This document shows, one piece after another, positions 1 through 10,707 of a DNA stretch of 64,000 nucleotides (the stretch's first letter is position 1; every line of letters begins with the position of its first letter). The stretch comes from Castanea sativa. Its lineage: Eukaryota; Streptophyta; Magnoliopsida; Fagales; Fagaceae. Where the stretch lies: positions 32,667,088-32,731,087 of the forward strand of contig NC_134023.1 of assembly GCF_040712315.1 (NCBI RefSeq), written 5' to 3'. A program made the translations under genes and the position numbers. A model generated the notes under the pieces. It was not told the origin of the DNA. It ran no database searches and saw only the letters and a program-made list of their open reading frames with translations.

Positions 1-999
1 CTTGTATTTTTGAGGCGATTAAAAAAATGAAGGCCTGTAGCTATAGCCAATAGATTTAGTAGATGTTGAAGGGGATAAGGTTGGAAGTCCACATTAGAGG
101 ATACCCAACCAAGGGAGAAGAGATTCAGAGATCCTGAAAACTAGGTTCATTGGAAAAAATCTTAAGGTGGTGTTGATATCGTGTTTTGTTCAATTTCAAC
201 TTGCATATCAAAAAACCAATTTAAACCGTTAAAAGCCAAAAATTGTGTTTTTTAAACATGAAAAAAATAAGCAATTTCATGAAATAATTTTATTTGTCTC
301 CATCAGATGTTGGATAAATCATTTTGATGGTCCAAGATTTTAAAATCCCAAAAATTCCATTTTTAGCTAAGGTTGACAAACTTTGATCAACCCTAAGCAA
401 GGCTAGTCAAAGTTAGACCAAAAATCCTATTGTTCGATTGAGATGAATTTGAGCTCATCTTAAAAATCATGAATTTCCCTTTAAAGTGACATTTCATGGG
501 CCTAGATCAAAGTTGAGACGGATGAGATATTCCAAAAATATCAAAAGTGTTAACCTTTTTTGCAATATGTGATTATAGTTTAATATTGACTAAATGATAA
601 TCAAATGAACAACAATTGGCTCGAGTGAGGAGTCGTTGAAAATGTTACATGATAAATTTTGATTTGACATGCTTGGATGACTAAAAAACTCCATTTAAAT
701 TTAAAAGAATATTTAAAAAATATTAAAGTGAGAATTTTATGTTAAAACATGGCTTTTTTAGTACTTTTCCACGGCATCCGACTTGCTAAATCGAAGGATT
801 TGAACAAAAAAAGTAAGAATATTTAGAAAATAGGCATCACAACCTTTCCAACAATATCTTATCCAACAAAAACGGAGGTCGGCATTGACACAATCTTGAC
901 CATATTTATAATTATTTGTCTAACGTCAAAACATGTATTGAAACAAAGTCGTGGAAGGGGATTGAACCATGAATGGTATTTATCTTATTGCCTTGTAAC
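1..999. other. AT-rich intergenic sequence, no gene seen
   Basis: All frames are broken by stops and no protein family, RNA gene or complete repeat is recognised. It ends at the terminal repeat of a hAT-like element starting at 1000. Confidence 0.6.
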
Positions 1000-1299
1000 C
1001 AGGGGTAGAACTAAGAATTTTGGCTTGGGAGGACCGAATTACATATTGATACATACAAACATTTACACAAGTATACATTATTATTATTATTATCATTATA
1101 ATAATGATAATAATAATAATAATAATAATAATAGAAATTTTAATCTTTATAAACTATAATGAATACACAAATTGTCTACTTTTGTATCATTTTTGGTGTA
1201 TTATCACCCCCCTAACATTAAATATCTTCTATTTTTGTTTCATTCAACATTTGTAGTCTAAATTAAGTATTGAAAAACAATTGGAAACTTGACAATAAT

Positions 1300-1336
<37 letters not shown>

Positions 1337-1857
1337 TATCCAAGAGAAAATTGCTTTTTAATTACTATTACCCCTAGCATTAAATATCCTTAGTGTCTTT
1401 TTTTTTTCATTTAACAATTTGTGACTAAATCAAGTATTAAGAAACAATTTTAAACTTAACAACAACATAGAAAGGCCTAGTCCCAAATAAAATAACACTC
1501 TAAGAGGAAATTTCTTTTATTAAATACTTGCTATTTAAATTCAACAACTAGAACTTACCAATTAAGAGAGGAAAAAACTAAAAAGATGTAATACTTTTTT
1601 TGGATATCAGGCGAATGGAGTTTTTTTTTTTTTTGTGGTATATAAGGTGGATAGTTTGTTGTTATTAACAACTTTTTTTTGGAACCCAACAATTATAGTG
1701 GTTCAATTCCTTTTTTGCAAGGGCTAGCTCTTATTTTTTCAGAAGGGCTAACTATTAATTTTATGATCTAATATTTTTTAAAATTGTAAAATATCTATAT
1801 TAGGAATTTTTTTTTAAAATCCCCCCACCCCCGTTGATAAGTATAGTTCCACCCCTA
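1000..1857. mobile_element. hAT-like non-autonomous DNA element (858 bp)
   Basis: The left end reads CAGGGGTAGAACT and the right end AGTTCCACCCCTA, an imperfect terminal inverted repeat of the CAGGG type typical of hAT elements. It is flanked by 8-bp target duplications, CTTGTAAC at 992-999 and CTTGTAAT at 1858-1865 (7 of 8 match), the length expected for hAT. The interior has no transposase and contains ATT/AAT and TA simple repeats, so the copy is non-autonomous and old. Its right-hand 180 bp are repeated at 3549-3725 as part of a larger tandem duplication. Confidence 0.75.
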
Positions 1858-2196
1858 CTTGTAATGCCAATTTTTTACTCGTTTATTTTTATTTTTTAAC
1901 GAAATTCACAGTTTGGAATTAAAAAAAAAAAAAATCATCAGTTCACGAGACCACAACTATCTTATTTAAAGATAATACTAATTCTCTTTTAATTTTAGGG
2001 TTCATGAAAAAACATGAGAATAAGAGCTCTCATATTAATTCTCTTGATAAATTGTTAATAGAAAGCCATAAATCTATAATTAAAAGAAATTCATTAGAGG
2101 AAGGATTCCAATAGTAGTCTAAGGTTTTTTTTTTTTCTTTTTTTCTTTTTTTTTTTTTTGAGAAAGAATAGTAGTCAAGTTAGAATTTTTAATCAA

Positions 2197-2829
2197 TTTT
2201 TTTTTTTTTTGAGATAGTTTCAACTTATGGCGTCCGTTCCTAATTCCCCACAGTAAGGTTGTCAAAATCGGGATCCTACGTAGGATCATGGAAGGTAGGT
2301 GGGGTCGTAGATCGTAGGATCGGATCGTAGATTGTAAAATCCTAAATTATTTAAGAAAAAAACAAAAAATACACATTGGTATGTTAAATAATTACATAAA
2401 TTATACATTCATTGATATAATTACCATACATCACTATATTCATTTGTAATTGTCATTTAAAGATGCCAAAAATCTCAAAACGTAACACTCTATTAGAATA
2501 TTTTTTATTTGGGTCCAACTGATACTCTCTACATTAGAGTGGAAAAACTTGATCTATTGAGATTTTATTTTTCATTTAGGTCCAATTGAGCCTTCTTTCA
2601 AGTTAAAGAAGATTACAAGAAACAAAGGTCGTTTGGGATCGTCAAAATCGTGTGATCCTACTGATCTTGAACGATCGCAAAGATCCTTAAAAGATCCGAA
2701 TCGTTTTGGGCAAGAGGGATCATAAAATCATAGGATTGTAGAATCCAAATCAGGATTTTGACGACCATGCCCCATAGATCTCTTATTCAACTATCAGAGA
2801 CTTTATCAGTTGAGCTAACTAAAACTCAC
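2197..2829 (-). mobile_element. tRNA-derived SINE, interrupted by a TIR element
   Basis: Read on the minus strand it has a tRNA-like A box (TTAGCTCAACTGG form) and ends in an A-tract, seen on the plus strand as a T-run at 2197. It is bounded by 11-bp duplications TTTTTAATCAA at 2186-2196 and 2830-2840. An inserted 515-bp element (2255-2769) splits it, and part of the SINE middle is missing. Intact relatives lie at 9770-9933, 52060-52229 and 52891-53050. The copy at 9770 sits at the same site in the duplicated block, so the SINE predates the duplication. Confidence 0.75.
2255..2769. mobile_element. 9-bp-TSD TIR element (MULE-like MITE), copy 1
   Basis: Its termini are mirror images: AAGGTTGTCAAAATCGGGAT at the left, and the reverse complement of CATGGTCGTCAAAATCCTGA at the right. 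The flanks CCCCACAGT (2246-2254) and CCCCATAGA (2770-2778) agree at 7 of 9 positions. A 9-bp duplication fits Mutator-like elements. There is no coding capacity. The same termini occur at 34552/41864 and, more decayed, at 51410/52533. It is absent from the paralogous site near 9800, so it inserted after the tandem duplication. Confidence 0.7.
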
Positions 2830-4799
2830 TTTTTAATCAACTTAGAAATCATAAAAAAAAGGAAATAATAACAACGAATTTTTTTTTTATAGGTTATTTT
2901 TTTATTTTAGAACCACACACGCAGGGAGAGGGGAGAAAGTTTATCGGTGATTGAATATCATAAAACTGTTAACAAAAAAGCATATAGTAACGTATTAAAC
3001 TCATATGTTTATCCAAAATAATTGATAAAGTAGTTTGTTATAAAAAAATAATTAGATAAAGTAGTATAGTAAAGTCAATAATAAGAACAACTAAGGTATT
3101 GCTTTTTTTCTTTTTCTTTTTTTTCAATTTGCTGCAATATAAAGTAATCTCTCTTAAACTTTTTCACTGCTGCAATCCTTGTCAAAAGATAAACATGAGT
3201 CAAATTCGATGTCTATGCTTTCCACAAGAAAGCCTTTTTTAATATTATGAATTTCTGAAATCTCAAAACAAATAATATTATGAGTTTCTGACTTTCTGTT
3301 ACTACCATCAATGATTAACAAATATTTTAGCAAAAAAAAAATCAATGATTAACAAATAAACCTCAAACAACAATTTTTAATTTTCAGACCCAACATAGTA
3401 AAAAAAAACAAAAACAAGAAAATAAATACCTTAACACAGGTCCATGTGGTCAACTCGCACGTTTCCTTGATTTTACAAAATTTCTTTTCATTTTCCTAAA
3501 ATACCCCCTCACAATCTCACACCAAAAAAAAAAAAACACACACATACGGAACCCAACAATTATAGTGGTTCAACTCCTTTTTTGTAAGGGCTGGCTCTTA
3601 TTTTTAGGAGGGACCAACTATTAATTTTATGATCTAATATTTTAAAAAATTGTAAAATATATATATTAGGATTTTTTTTTTTAAATCCCCCCATCTGATG
3701 AGTATAGCTCCCCTCCTACTTGTAATGCTGGATTTTTACTCTTTTATTTTTTATTTTTTTTATAATGAAGTTCACATTTGGAATTTAAAAAAAAAACATT
3801 ATGAGTTCATGAGACCACAACTATCTTATTTAAAGATAATACTAAATGTGCGTTTGGCTGCAACTTAAAAAACCTGCTTATTTTATTATTCAGCTTATTT
3901 TTACTACTATTCATGGGCTATATTGTACTTTTTGATACTATTTATAGGGGAAAAATGCTCATACACCCCCTAAACTTTCAACTACTAGCCAAAAGACCCC
4001 CTCAACTTTTTTATTGGCCAGTTTACTCCTTAAACTATTCAAAACTGTCAAATCAATGCTTCAATTAGTCTCACGTTAAAACACAAACGAAATAAGCACG
4101 TGAGACTCACGTGACTTTTAAAAAGAAACTTTAATCACCTAAAATCACAAAGCCCAGCTGAAATAAGAAGAAAGAGAAACAGGTCCGGCGGTGAAAGAGC
4201 TTAGGCAGTCAATTCAGAGCCGCTGTGAGCTTTCCCCTGCCATCTCACCGCCCTTGTTCCGGCGGTACCTTGGTGGTTCCACCGCGCTGTTCTATCTTAG
4301 TATGTCTTTTTTTCTCTCTCTTTTTTTTTTTTTTTTCCTTCATTCGTTCCTTGAGTTTAAATCCACAATGAACTTTTTTTTTTAATCTCCATGTACGAAT
4401 TTCTATAATAGAAATTATTGGTTTGGTTTAATTTTTGGGTTGGGTCTTTGTGAGCTTGATTTGTTGTACCACCTGGTATTTTTGGATTGGGTCTCTGGGT
4501 TGGGTCTCTGTAAGCTTGGCGGTGAATTTGTTTTCTATCTTCATGTAAGAATTTCTATAGTAAGAATTATTTGTTTGTTTTAATTTTTGGGTTTGGTCTC
4601 TGTGAAATTCTTGTTTTTTATTTTTATCTCCATGTGTTGTTTACTGGGTGTTTGATTAAATGCCTGAGAGACATATGGCTACTGCTCTGATGGTTTAACC
4701 AATGAAGCCTGAAACTGGCTGCACGCATCAGTTCAAATCAATTTCCAATAGATGGGCCTTTTTTTTTTTTTTTGATAACATATAAAGAAAAAGTTCAAA

Positions 4800-5170
4800 T
4801 TAGCTAACAACATGATCCATGATAGGCCAACAGTACTGAGTTGGCATTTTTGTAGCCATCACGGCTAACTGCCAAACATTAGAAAGGACAACCTTAGGTA
4901 CAAAAATCAGCTTATAAACTAATCCCATCTGCTGAAGGTGTGAAATGTCTGCCTCATAGTCCTTTCCTTCTAATCCGGAATTCTCCACCCACTGAAGACT
5001 TGGACTAGCTTTTTGCAACAACTTAGCAACAAAATTCGCTGAAATCCTAGGCTCCTAGCTGTGATAGATGCTTCCACTAAGGCTTCTTGAAGAGCATAAG
5101 TCACAGAGGTTGCAGCACAGCTCCTGTGCCCCTAATATTTGTTCTTAGCTTCAAATGCATAAGCAGTACC
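4800..5170 (-). pseudogene. RNase H-like (RVT_3-type) gene fragment inside the MULE
   Basis: On the minus strand the translation has features of the plant RNase H-like domain found in RVT_3 proteins and LINE tails: an Ala/Leu-rich helix (YALQEALVEASITARSLGF) followed by a strand, then a segment ending LIFVPKVVLSNVWQLAVMAT, which resembles the conserved F.HVPR..N..A..LA region. Stops and a frameshift near 5020-5060 break the frame, and only about 110 residues are present. It is probably a captured or inserted fragment and not expressed as protein. A LINE-derived origin cannot be excluded. Confidence 0.55.
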
Positions 5171-5289
5171 ATACTTAATTCCATTACTATATATATCTAT
5201 GTCTTTGCTTTTACTCATTAAAATGGATTTACAATTTTATTTGTATGTTTTTTTTTCTTTGAATGAGCTGATTATCAAGTACTAACCAG

Positions 5290-5914
5290 TTCAGATTCAG
5301 CAACAAAACTTATAGACATTGCAGCTCTTCTGGGTAAATCAATGGGTATGTGGTATGCACGTGTGTGTTCTTTTATGTTTCACTGAATTCTAGAAATTGG
5401 ATTTTTTTTTTTTTTGGGGCCTGTTTTCATTCTCTTGGTTTCAAATTTGGTATTTTTGATTTATTGTAGGTTTGGCCCTAGTGGATTGCTCTGCTAGTTC
5501 TGAGACTATTGGAGTAATGAAACAAGTGGTTGATTTGGGCTGTTGCATTGTCATGGCTAATAAAAAGCCTCTTACTTCTACAATGGTAATAAACTTAGAC
5601 TAGTAGGTTTGGTAGATTGAAGCAATTATCTTTCTAAATGTGATGCAAGGAACATTATTATGAATTTGTTGTTATGTTATCATTTTTGTGATCGCCATTG
5701 TATTTGCCAAGAGAAACTGCCAATAAGGTCCATTCTAATTGATATGTATATTTAAAGTGAAAGCGTCCTTGATTCATCTTATTCCTTGTTCACCATTCCT
5801 GCTTGACAAATTTGTCTTTGAAATACCAATTAGTAAAATGAGGTATCTAAAATGAACTCTGTATTTGCTGACCTGTAGAAGGATTATGACAAACTGGTCT
5901 CACATCCACCTCTT
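5290..5914 (+). pseudogene. Homoserine dehydrogenase gene fragment captured by the MULE
   Basis: Three exon-like pieces with preserved splice sites read in phase: 5290-5345 (ending AALLGKSM), 5470-5585 (GLALVDCSASSETIGVMKQ, then VVDLGCCIVMANKKPLTSTM) and 5879-5914 (KDYDKLVSHPP). The DCSASSET and ANKKPLTST motifs are characteristic of the NAD(P)-binding domain of plant homoserine dehydrogenase, the threonine/methionine-branch enzyme of aspartate metabolism. A stop follows at 5915, and the substrate-binding and C-terminal parts are absent. Retained introns mean the fragment was taken up as genomic DNA and not as cDNA. It lies between MULE termini, so it is a transduplicated fragment. Confidence 0.8.
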
Positions 5915-7059
5915 TAATAAAGGCATCTTAGTACCTGAATGGAAGAATGCTTGCATTGTGTTGCAGATATCTTGCTTCACTGTTTGCCAAAAATTTCATT
6001 CAAACCTGGCATTTGGTAGTATATAATTGTAGTAGAGTGTAATATAAAAAATTATTGGTTTATGTAACCTGGGGTTCTTATGATTTTAAAAATTGTTTGT
6101 TGCAGGGAATGCGGCTGTCTCAGGTAATCAGATTGAAGATTGAAGAATGTAATGTATGTAACTACTTTGAGAGGCATGACATTGAATTCGCACCAATGAG
6201 AAAAAAGTGTAATTACTAGACTATTGGACACTAACTGAAGGCTGAAGAATGAAGCTGCAATGCATAAGAGAATCCCTAAGTGGCTTTGGTGATTATTAGT
6301 GGTTTCTTAAATCAATAGTGGGATTGTGATAGCCTTTTGTATGGGGTCCAAGTGTTAATGTTGAAAGTCATCTTTATTTGCGGTGACTAAATATGTAGGA
6401 GTACTAAAAAAAAGGATTTGTAATGTAATGTATCCATATGTGAAAATTAGATGTAGTGTAATATACAAATGTTCACAACTATGTAATGTTCAACTTATGA
6501 AATTAATGGCAGTATATTTTCTCAAGTTTAGTAATTATCTGTGGGAAAAGTTTTTTCTCAAGTTTAGTAATTGTCCACTTGCCACATTTCCATTTGTAAT
6601 TCTTTAATTCATTCAATATATATCGGTCCATTCTAGATGTTGGTTCTTGGAGGAACTAATTGAAACTAACCATTTAGGGTGTGGTAGGAAAAATACTAGC
6701 AGGAAAGGCTGTAGATTCATTCTTGTGCTTTTATTGTAATTGTCATAACTTTCAAGATGACCAAAGAAATGTCACCCTAACAGAGACGTGCATTCTAACT
6801 GTGTATAAGTTTAAATAGAGACGTGTATTGTAACTGTATATATGGTGTAATAAAACTTAAAAGGATCTCAATATGCCATGAATTGAAATATCAAATGAGT
6901 GTTTACAAATGGTATATTGTTTGCCAAAAAAATAACACTCAATGAATCAATAATTACACTTTTCCAGCAATATTGAAAAACAAAAGTATACTGGCTCCAT
7001 TAGTATTTTTAGAAGTCCGTGTATCACTAAACAAAATATTGAACTAAAAAATTATTTAT

Positions 7060-7511
7060 CTTCTTACTGCCACCTTGAAGATGACATGTGATGCAAATTT
7101 TTGATTCTTCACTAGCTGTACATTCTCCATGCCAATGCGCTAGTTAAACTCAAGGAACCTAGGCCTTGAATTCTCTTCATCATCAGATGACCCATCTACA
7201 CTCCTTAACTCATCACTATCCCCATGATCTGAATCTCCTTCACCATTCCAAACTCCCTCAAGTTGCTTGCCTCCAATAGCTCTATTGATTCCATCATCCT
7301 CCATACCAAAATCTTCAATTATATCATCATCAGATTCAAAAAAATCACTCAAATTGTAATCTTCGTCATCCTCAACATCCTCCACATCAATTGAAACATT
7401 AACAATTTCAAATTGGCCATTAGCTTCAATAGAATCATATTGGGATTGGGGGGCTTGTACATTTGGCATAGAAGGTAAATTTCCAAGGAGTGACAGTGGA
7501 CATTCATTCAT
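7060..7511 (-). pseudogene. MuDR-type transposase, N-terminal remnant
   Basis: The 123-residue open frame (7511-7140) is very acidic and ends DELRSVDGSSDDEENSRPRF then LEFN. That acidic Ser/Asp stretch ending in a P.F.EFN motif is typical of the N-terminal region of plant MuDR-family transposases. After a stop at 7140 the same frame continues with MENVQLVKNQKFASHVIFKV, matching the start of the MuDR DNA-binding domain (the QxFAS...FK.A motif), then stops again at about 7060. The MULE catalytic DDE domain and the zinc knuckle are missing. It identifies the host element as Mutator-like. Confidence 0.7.
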
Positions 7512-7829
7512 GGCTACAATACAAAATTAACAAGAACATTAATAGAAGAGCTGGAGAAAAAAAAAACAATATAGAGAATAGTGGGAAAAAAATATAAAAA
7601 TTTGCACATGCACATGTACATGATTGCTGCTAATTTAATTCACATAATTCAAAATATTACAATATGCATGGTTGTTGCTAGTCAATATCATTGTTTACCA
7701 TTTATAAATGGATTATGCACATGATCAATGATACTAGTTTCTAGGGTGGTGGCTTAGCATGACCCACAAAATGCTGATTTAATACTCAAATTCTATCACA
7801 TGTTCTTATTTTTTTATAGTAGGATAAAA

Positions 7830-8545
7830 AAGAGGATCATCCTTTAAAGCAAAGAGCTATGACTTGGTGCTCAAGGGAGTGTTGCAGGGTTTGCATCAAC
7901 CATACATTAGATATCAATAGTATATCAAGTTTGAGATTGATGGAGGCAGTGCATATAAGGTTATCTCAAGACCCAGAAAGTAATGATAGGGATCAAGGTC
8001 CTTAGGTCCTCTATCTCAAACTTGGTGCCAAGAGGTGCCAAGTGTAGAAATAAAGGGGGCAAGTGGAGATGGTGTATTGCCTCTTAGGGCAAGATCATCA
8101 ACATTTGTGAGGAGTGGTAGTAAACAAACATGGAGTGATCAGCTTGACTTATCTGGAAGCCAAACTGAAGGATAAAGGAATTGAATTGTGGAAACCAAGC
8201 ATGAAGGGCCTATTTGGGGGCATTAGATCACCTTGCAAAGCTGAGTAGCTGACCAACATGGTGAGGAAGTTTAGGATAGAACAGCCTGGAGGCTAAGTCA
8301 TGAAGATAGTTTCCGCAAGAAATCCATGCAGAAACACATTTTTAATATCTAGCTTCTGAAGAGACCAATTAGAAGAGAAAATAAAGTTTACAGAAATCCA
8401 AATTGTGGTAGGTTAAACCCCAGGGATAAATGTCTCATCATATTATATATTAATCACCAGGTGCAACAATATCTTTGGCTTACATGCTAGTACATTGCCA
8501 TTGAAAGAAACTAAGAGACATGTGGCCAAGTTCCCAGAAAGAAAA
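7830..8545 (-). pseudogene. Ty1/copia pol (reverse transcriptase) fragment in the MULE
   Basis: Minus-strand translation in shifting frames shows landmarks of plant copia reverse transcriptase: a segment around 8370 reading NWSLQKLDIKNVFLHGFLAE; then a PPG; then LQFGF followed by SQADHSMFV; then a DLDPYHYFLGLEI segment corresponding to DLG.L.YFLG.E; and a CKP.NTPL segment near 7900. Frameshifts and stops are frequent. No LTRs are seen. It probably inserted in, or was captured by, the MULE and then decayed. Confidence 0.65.
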
Positions 8546-9769
8546 TGTTGCAATGCAGAGACTCTAGTTAGAAAATAGCAGCAGCACCTCCAAAATCTCT
8601 TCTATTAAGGGACCAAATAGAGTTGATGAACCGGTTACCCGGCAAGCTTTTTGGTGTTATTGCTGGAACTTATATAGCTAATGTAGCCCTTCCCTAAAAT
8701 TTAGAAATTCACAGGTTGAGAGATTGCCACTTGTGTGTATTTAGCTCTATATTAACTTCCAAGATAGCAATTCCACAATCACCTCCTACCCTCTTGCTTT
8801 TTCTTTGAACTGCATCAAGATGTCAATTTAGCTAATTAATATAGGCCCTAAGCAACCAAACCCCCTTTAACAGTGGCCATATCTCTCACATACATTTAAT
8901 CAAACAGCTTTATGGCATACTCAAATACAACAGTTGGTGAAAGGCACATGGAGATAGTAAAAGACCAAGAATTTCATAGAGACCCAACCCAGAAATTAAA
9001 CCAAAACAAGAATTCCTACCATAAAAATTTGCAAATGGATATTAAAAAAAAATAAAAGTTCCTAGAGGAAAAGGATTTCAATAGCAATACGTAAGAAGGA
9101 AAAAGAAAAAAGAAAAAAGAAAAAAAGACATACCCAGATTGAACAGTGCGGCGGAACCACCAAGGTACTGCCAGGACAAGGGCGGCGAGACGGCGGAGAG
9201 AAGCTCGGCAGTGGCTCTGAATGACGTGGATTCGCTCTCTCTCTGCCGGACTTGATTCTCTTCTCCTCTTTCCGTTGCATTTTGGACGTTTGGTTATTTT
9301 TTTAGGTTTGTATTTTAAAGTCACGTGAGTGACAAGTGCTTATTCCATTAGTGTTTTAACGTGTGACTAACTGAAGTATTGATTTGGTAGTTGTGAATAA
9401 TTTAAGGAGTAAATTAGCCAATAAAAAAGTTGAGGGGGTCTTTTGTCCAGTAGTTGAAAGTTAAGGGGGTGTATGGGCATTTTTCTTCCTATTTATTGGT
9501 CTCACTGTATTATTTCAGCTAACTTTTATCTTTATCTTTAATACTTTCAGCAAAAAAATTTCAGTTTCAGCAAAACAAGTGGATCCCAAACAGACTCTTA
9601 ATTCTCTTTTAATTTTAGGTTTCATTTCTTGATAAATTGTTAATACAAAGCAATAAATTTATAATTAAAAGAAATTCATTAGAGGAAGGATTCCAATAGT
9701 AGTCTAAGTTTTTTTTTTTTTTTTTTTTTTTTGAGAAAGAATGGTAGTCATGTTAGAATTTTTAATCAA

Positions 9770-9933
9770 AAATTTTTTTTTTGAGGTAATTTCAACTTAT
9801 GGTGTCTGCTCTTGATAATAGCTCTTTATCATCAGACTAAGACACCAATTGATTTTTGATGTGGGCAAGGATTGAACCTCAAACCTCTTATTCAATCATC
9901 AAAAATTTACTAGTCGATCTAACTAGAACCCAC
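9770..9933 (-). mobile_element. tRNA-derived SINE
   Basis: Minus-strand SINE with degenerate A box, a B box of the GGTTCAATCC type (plus strand ggattgaacc at 9870), and an A-tract seen as a T-run at its left. Flanks tttttaatcaa (9759-9769) and ttattagtcaa (9934-9944) are the decayed target duplication. It is the paralogue of the interrupted SINE at 2197-2829. Confidence 0.7.
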
Positions 9934-10460
9934 TTATTAGTCAACTTAAAAATCATAGAAAAAAGGAAATAACAACAACAAATTCTTTTTACAGGTAATC
10001 ATATATCATAAAACTATTAACAAAAAAGCATATAGTAACGTATTAAACTCATATGTTTATCCAAAATAATTGATAAAGTAGTACGTTATAAAAAAAATCA
10101 TAAAGTAGTATAGTAAAGTCAATAATAAGAACAACTAAGGTATTGCTTTTTCTTTTTTTTTTCAATTTGCTGCAATAAAAAGTAATCTCTCTTATACTTT
10201 TTCACTGTTGCAATCCTTGTCAAAAGATAAACATGAGTCAAAATTCGATGTCTATGCTTTCCACGAGAAAGCCTTTTTTAATTTTTTAATACTATGAATT
10301 TCTGAAATCTCAAAACAAATAAAATTATGAGTTTGTTTCTTGACTTTCTGTTACTGAAACCAATGATTAACAAATAAACCTCAAACAGCAATTTTTAATT
10401 TCAGACCCAACATAGTGAAACAATAAATTAAATACCTTAACTAGCTTCATCAACACAGGT

Positions 10461-10468
10461 CCACGTGG
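10461..10468. promoter_or_regulatory. G-box-like CCACGTGG upstream of the TMEM8-like gene
   Basis: A palindromic CCACGTGG lies 240 bp before the start codon and is followed at once by TCAAC, so a W-box core overlaps it on the other strand (GTTGACC). CACGTG is a known binding core for plant bZIP and bHLH factors. In the duplicated copy the equivalent site (3442-3449) is CCATGTGG, so the palindrome is lost there. Function is inferred. Confidence 0.4.
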
Positions 10469-10707
10469 TCAACTTGCACGTTTCCTTGATTTTACATGAA
10501 GAAAGCTTTATTACAAAAATTCTTTTCATTTTCCTAAAACAACCTTCACAATCTCACACACCAAAAAAAAAAACAAAACACATACACGGAACATACAATT
10601 ATTACACATCTCTATTCTTAAACCCCTTTAACTTTCAAAGCCAATTGCTTTTCTTCACGAAAATATATGCTGTGTGCTACGAGATTCATCCAAACCAATA
10701 ATACTAA

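Larger units (their letters stand above)
1681..3548. repeat. Tandem segmental duplication, copy 1
   Basis: This block matches 3549-10590 once later insertions are removed. Shared landmarks in order are: GGAACCCAACAATTATAGTGG (1681 and 3549); the hAT right end; an attctcttttaatttta block (1980 and 9601); a SINE; the run around tatagtaacgtattaaactc (2980 and 10029); and the sequence before the TMEM8-like gene (3380-3540 and 10400-10585). The repeat is direct and adjacent, so copy 1 holds a decayed duplicate of the upstream region of that gene. It contains no coding exon. Confidence 0.85.
3947..9488. mobile_element. Mutator-like element (MULE) carrying captured gene fragments
   Basis: The element is 5542 bp. 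Outer ends are GGGGAAAAATGCTCATACACC and the complement of GAAGAAAAATGCCCATACACC. The terminal inverted repeats are long (about 370 bp: 3947-4318 and 9121-9488) and include a GC-rich block with ggcggtaccttggtggttcc. Flanking 9-bp duplications are CTATTTATA (3938-3946) and CTATTTATT (9489-9497). Inside are an RNase H-like fragment, a homoserine dehydrogenase fragment with introns, the N-terminus of a MuDR-type transposase, and a Ty1/copia pol piece. No intact transposase remains, so it would need one in trans. The gaps 5916-7059 and 8546-9120 show no recognisable gene. Confidence 0.85.
3846..9598. mobile_element. Tourist-type (PIF/Harbinger) MITE split by a MULE
   Basis: Two 101-bp halves (3846-3946 and 9498-9598) join into a 202-bp MITE. 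Its ends are ATGTGCGTTTGG and the complement of AGAGTCTGTTTGGGATCC, with TAA on both sides (3843-3845 and 9599-9601). Copy 1 of the tandem duplication keeps the empty site (gatactaattctc context near 1975), which confirms the insertion. An uninterrupted 201-bp relative is at 44610-44810. The break lies in the sequence CTATTTAT, duplicated by the MULE. Confidence 0.85.
3549..10590. repeat. Tandem segmental duplication, copy 2 (with 5.75-kb insertion)
   Basis: This is the second, gene-proximal copy of the block at 1681-3548. The junction at about 3545-3550 joins a sequence like that before 10590 to GGAACCCAACAATTATAG; the corresponding end of copy 2 reads GGAACATACAATTATTAC, so short homology may have mediated the event. 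Removing the Tourist/MULE insertion (3846-9598) leaves about 1.3 kb, matching copy 1 without its own inserted element. This copy supplies the actual upstream region of the TMEM8-like gene starting at 10708. Confidence 0.85.

Noticed and set aside
896..1159. 87-residue frame ending in poly-Asn
   Set aside because: Covers ATT/AAT simple repeats and the start of a hAT-like element; no gene support.
9016..9324. 102-residue minus-strand frame
   Set aside because: Falls in the GC-rich right terminal inverted repeat of the MULE; a mirror frame exists in the left repeat, so it is not treated as a gene.
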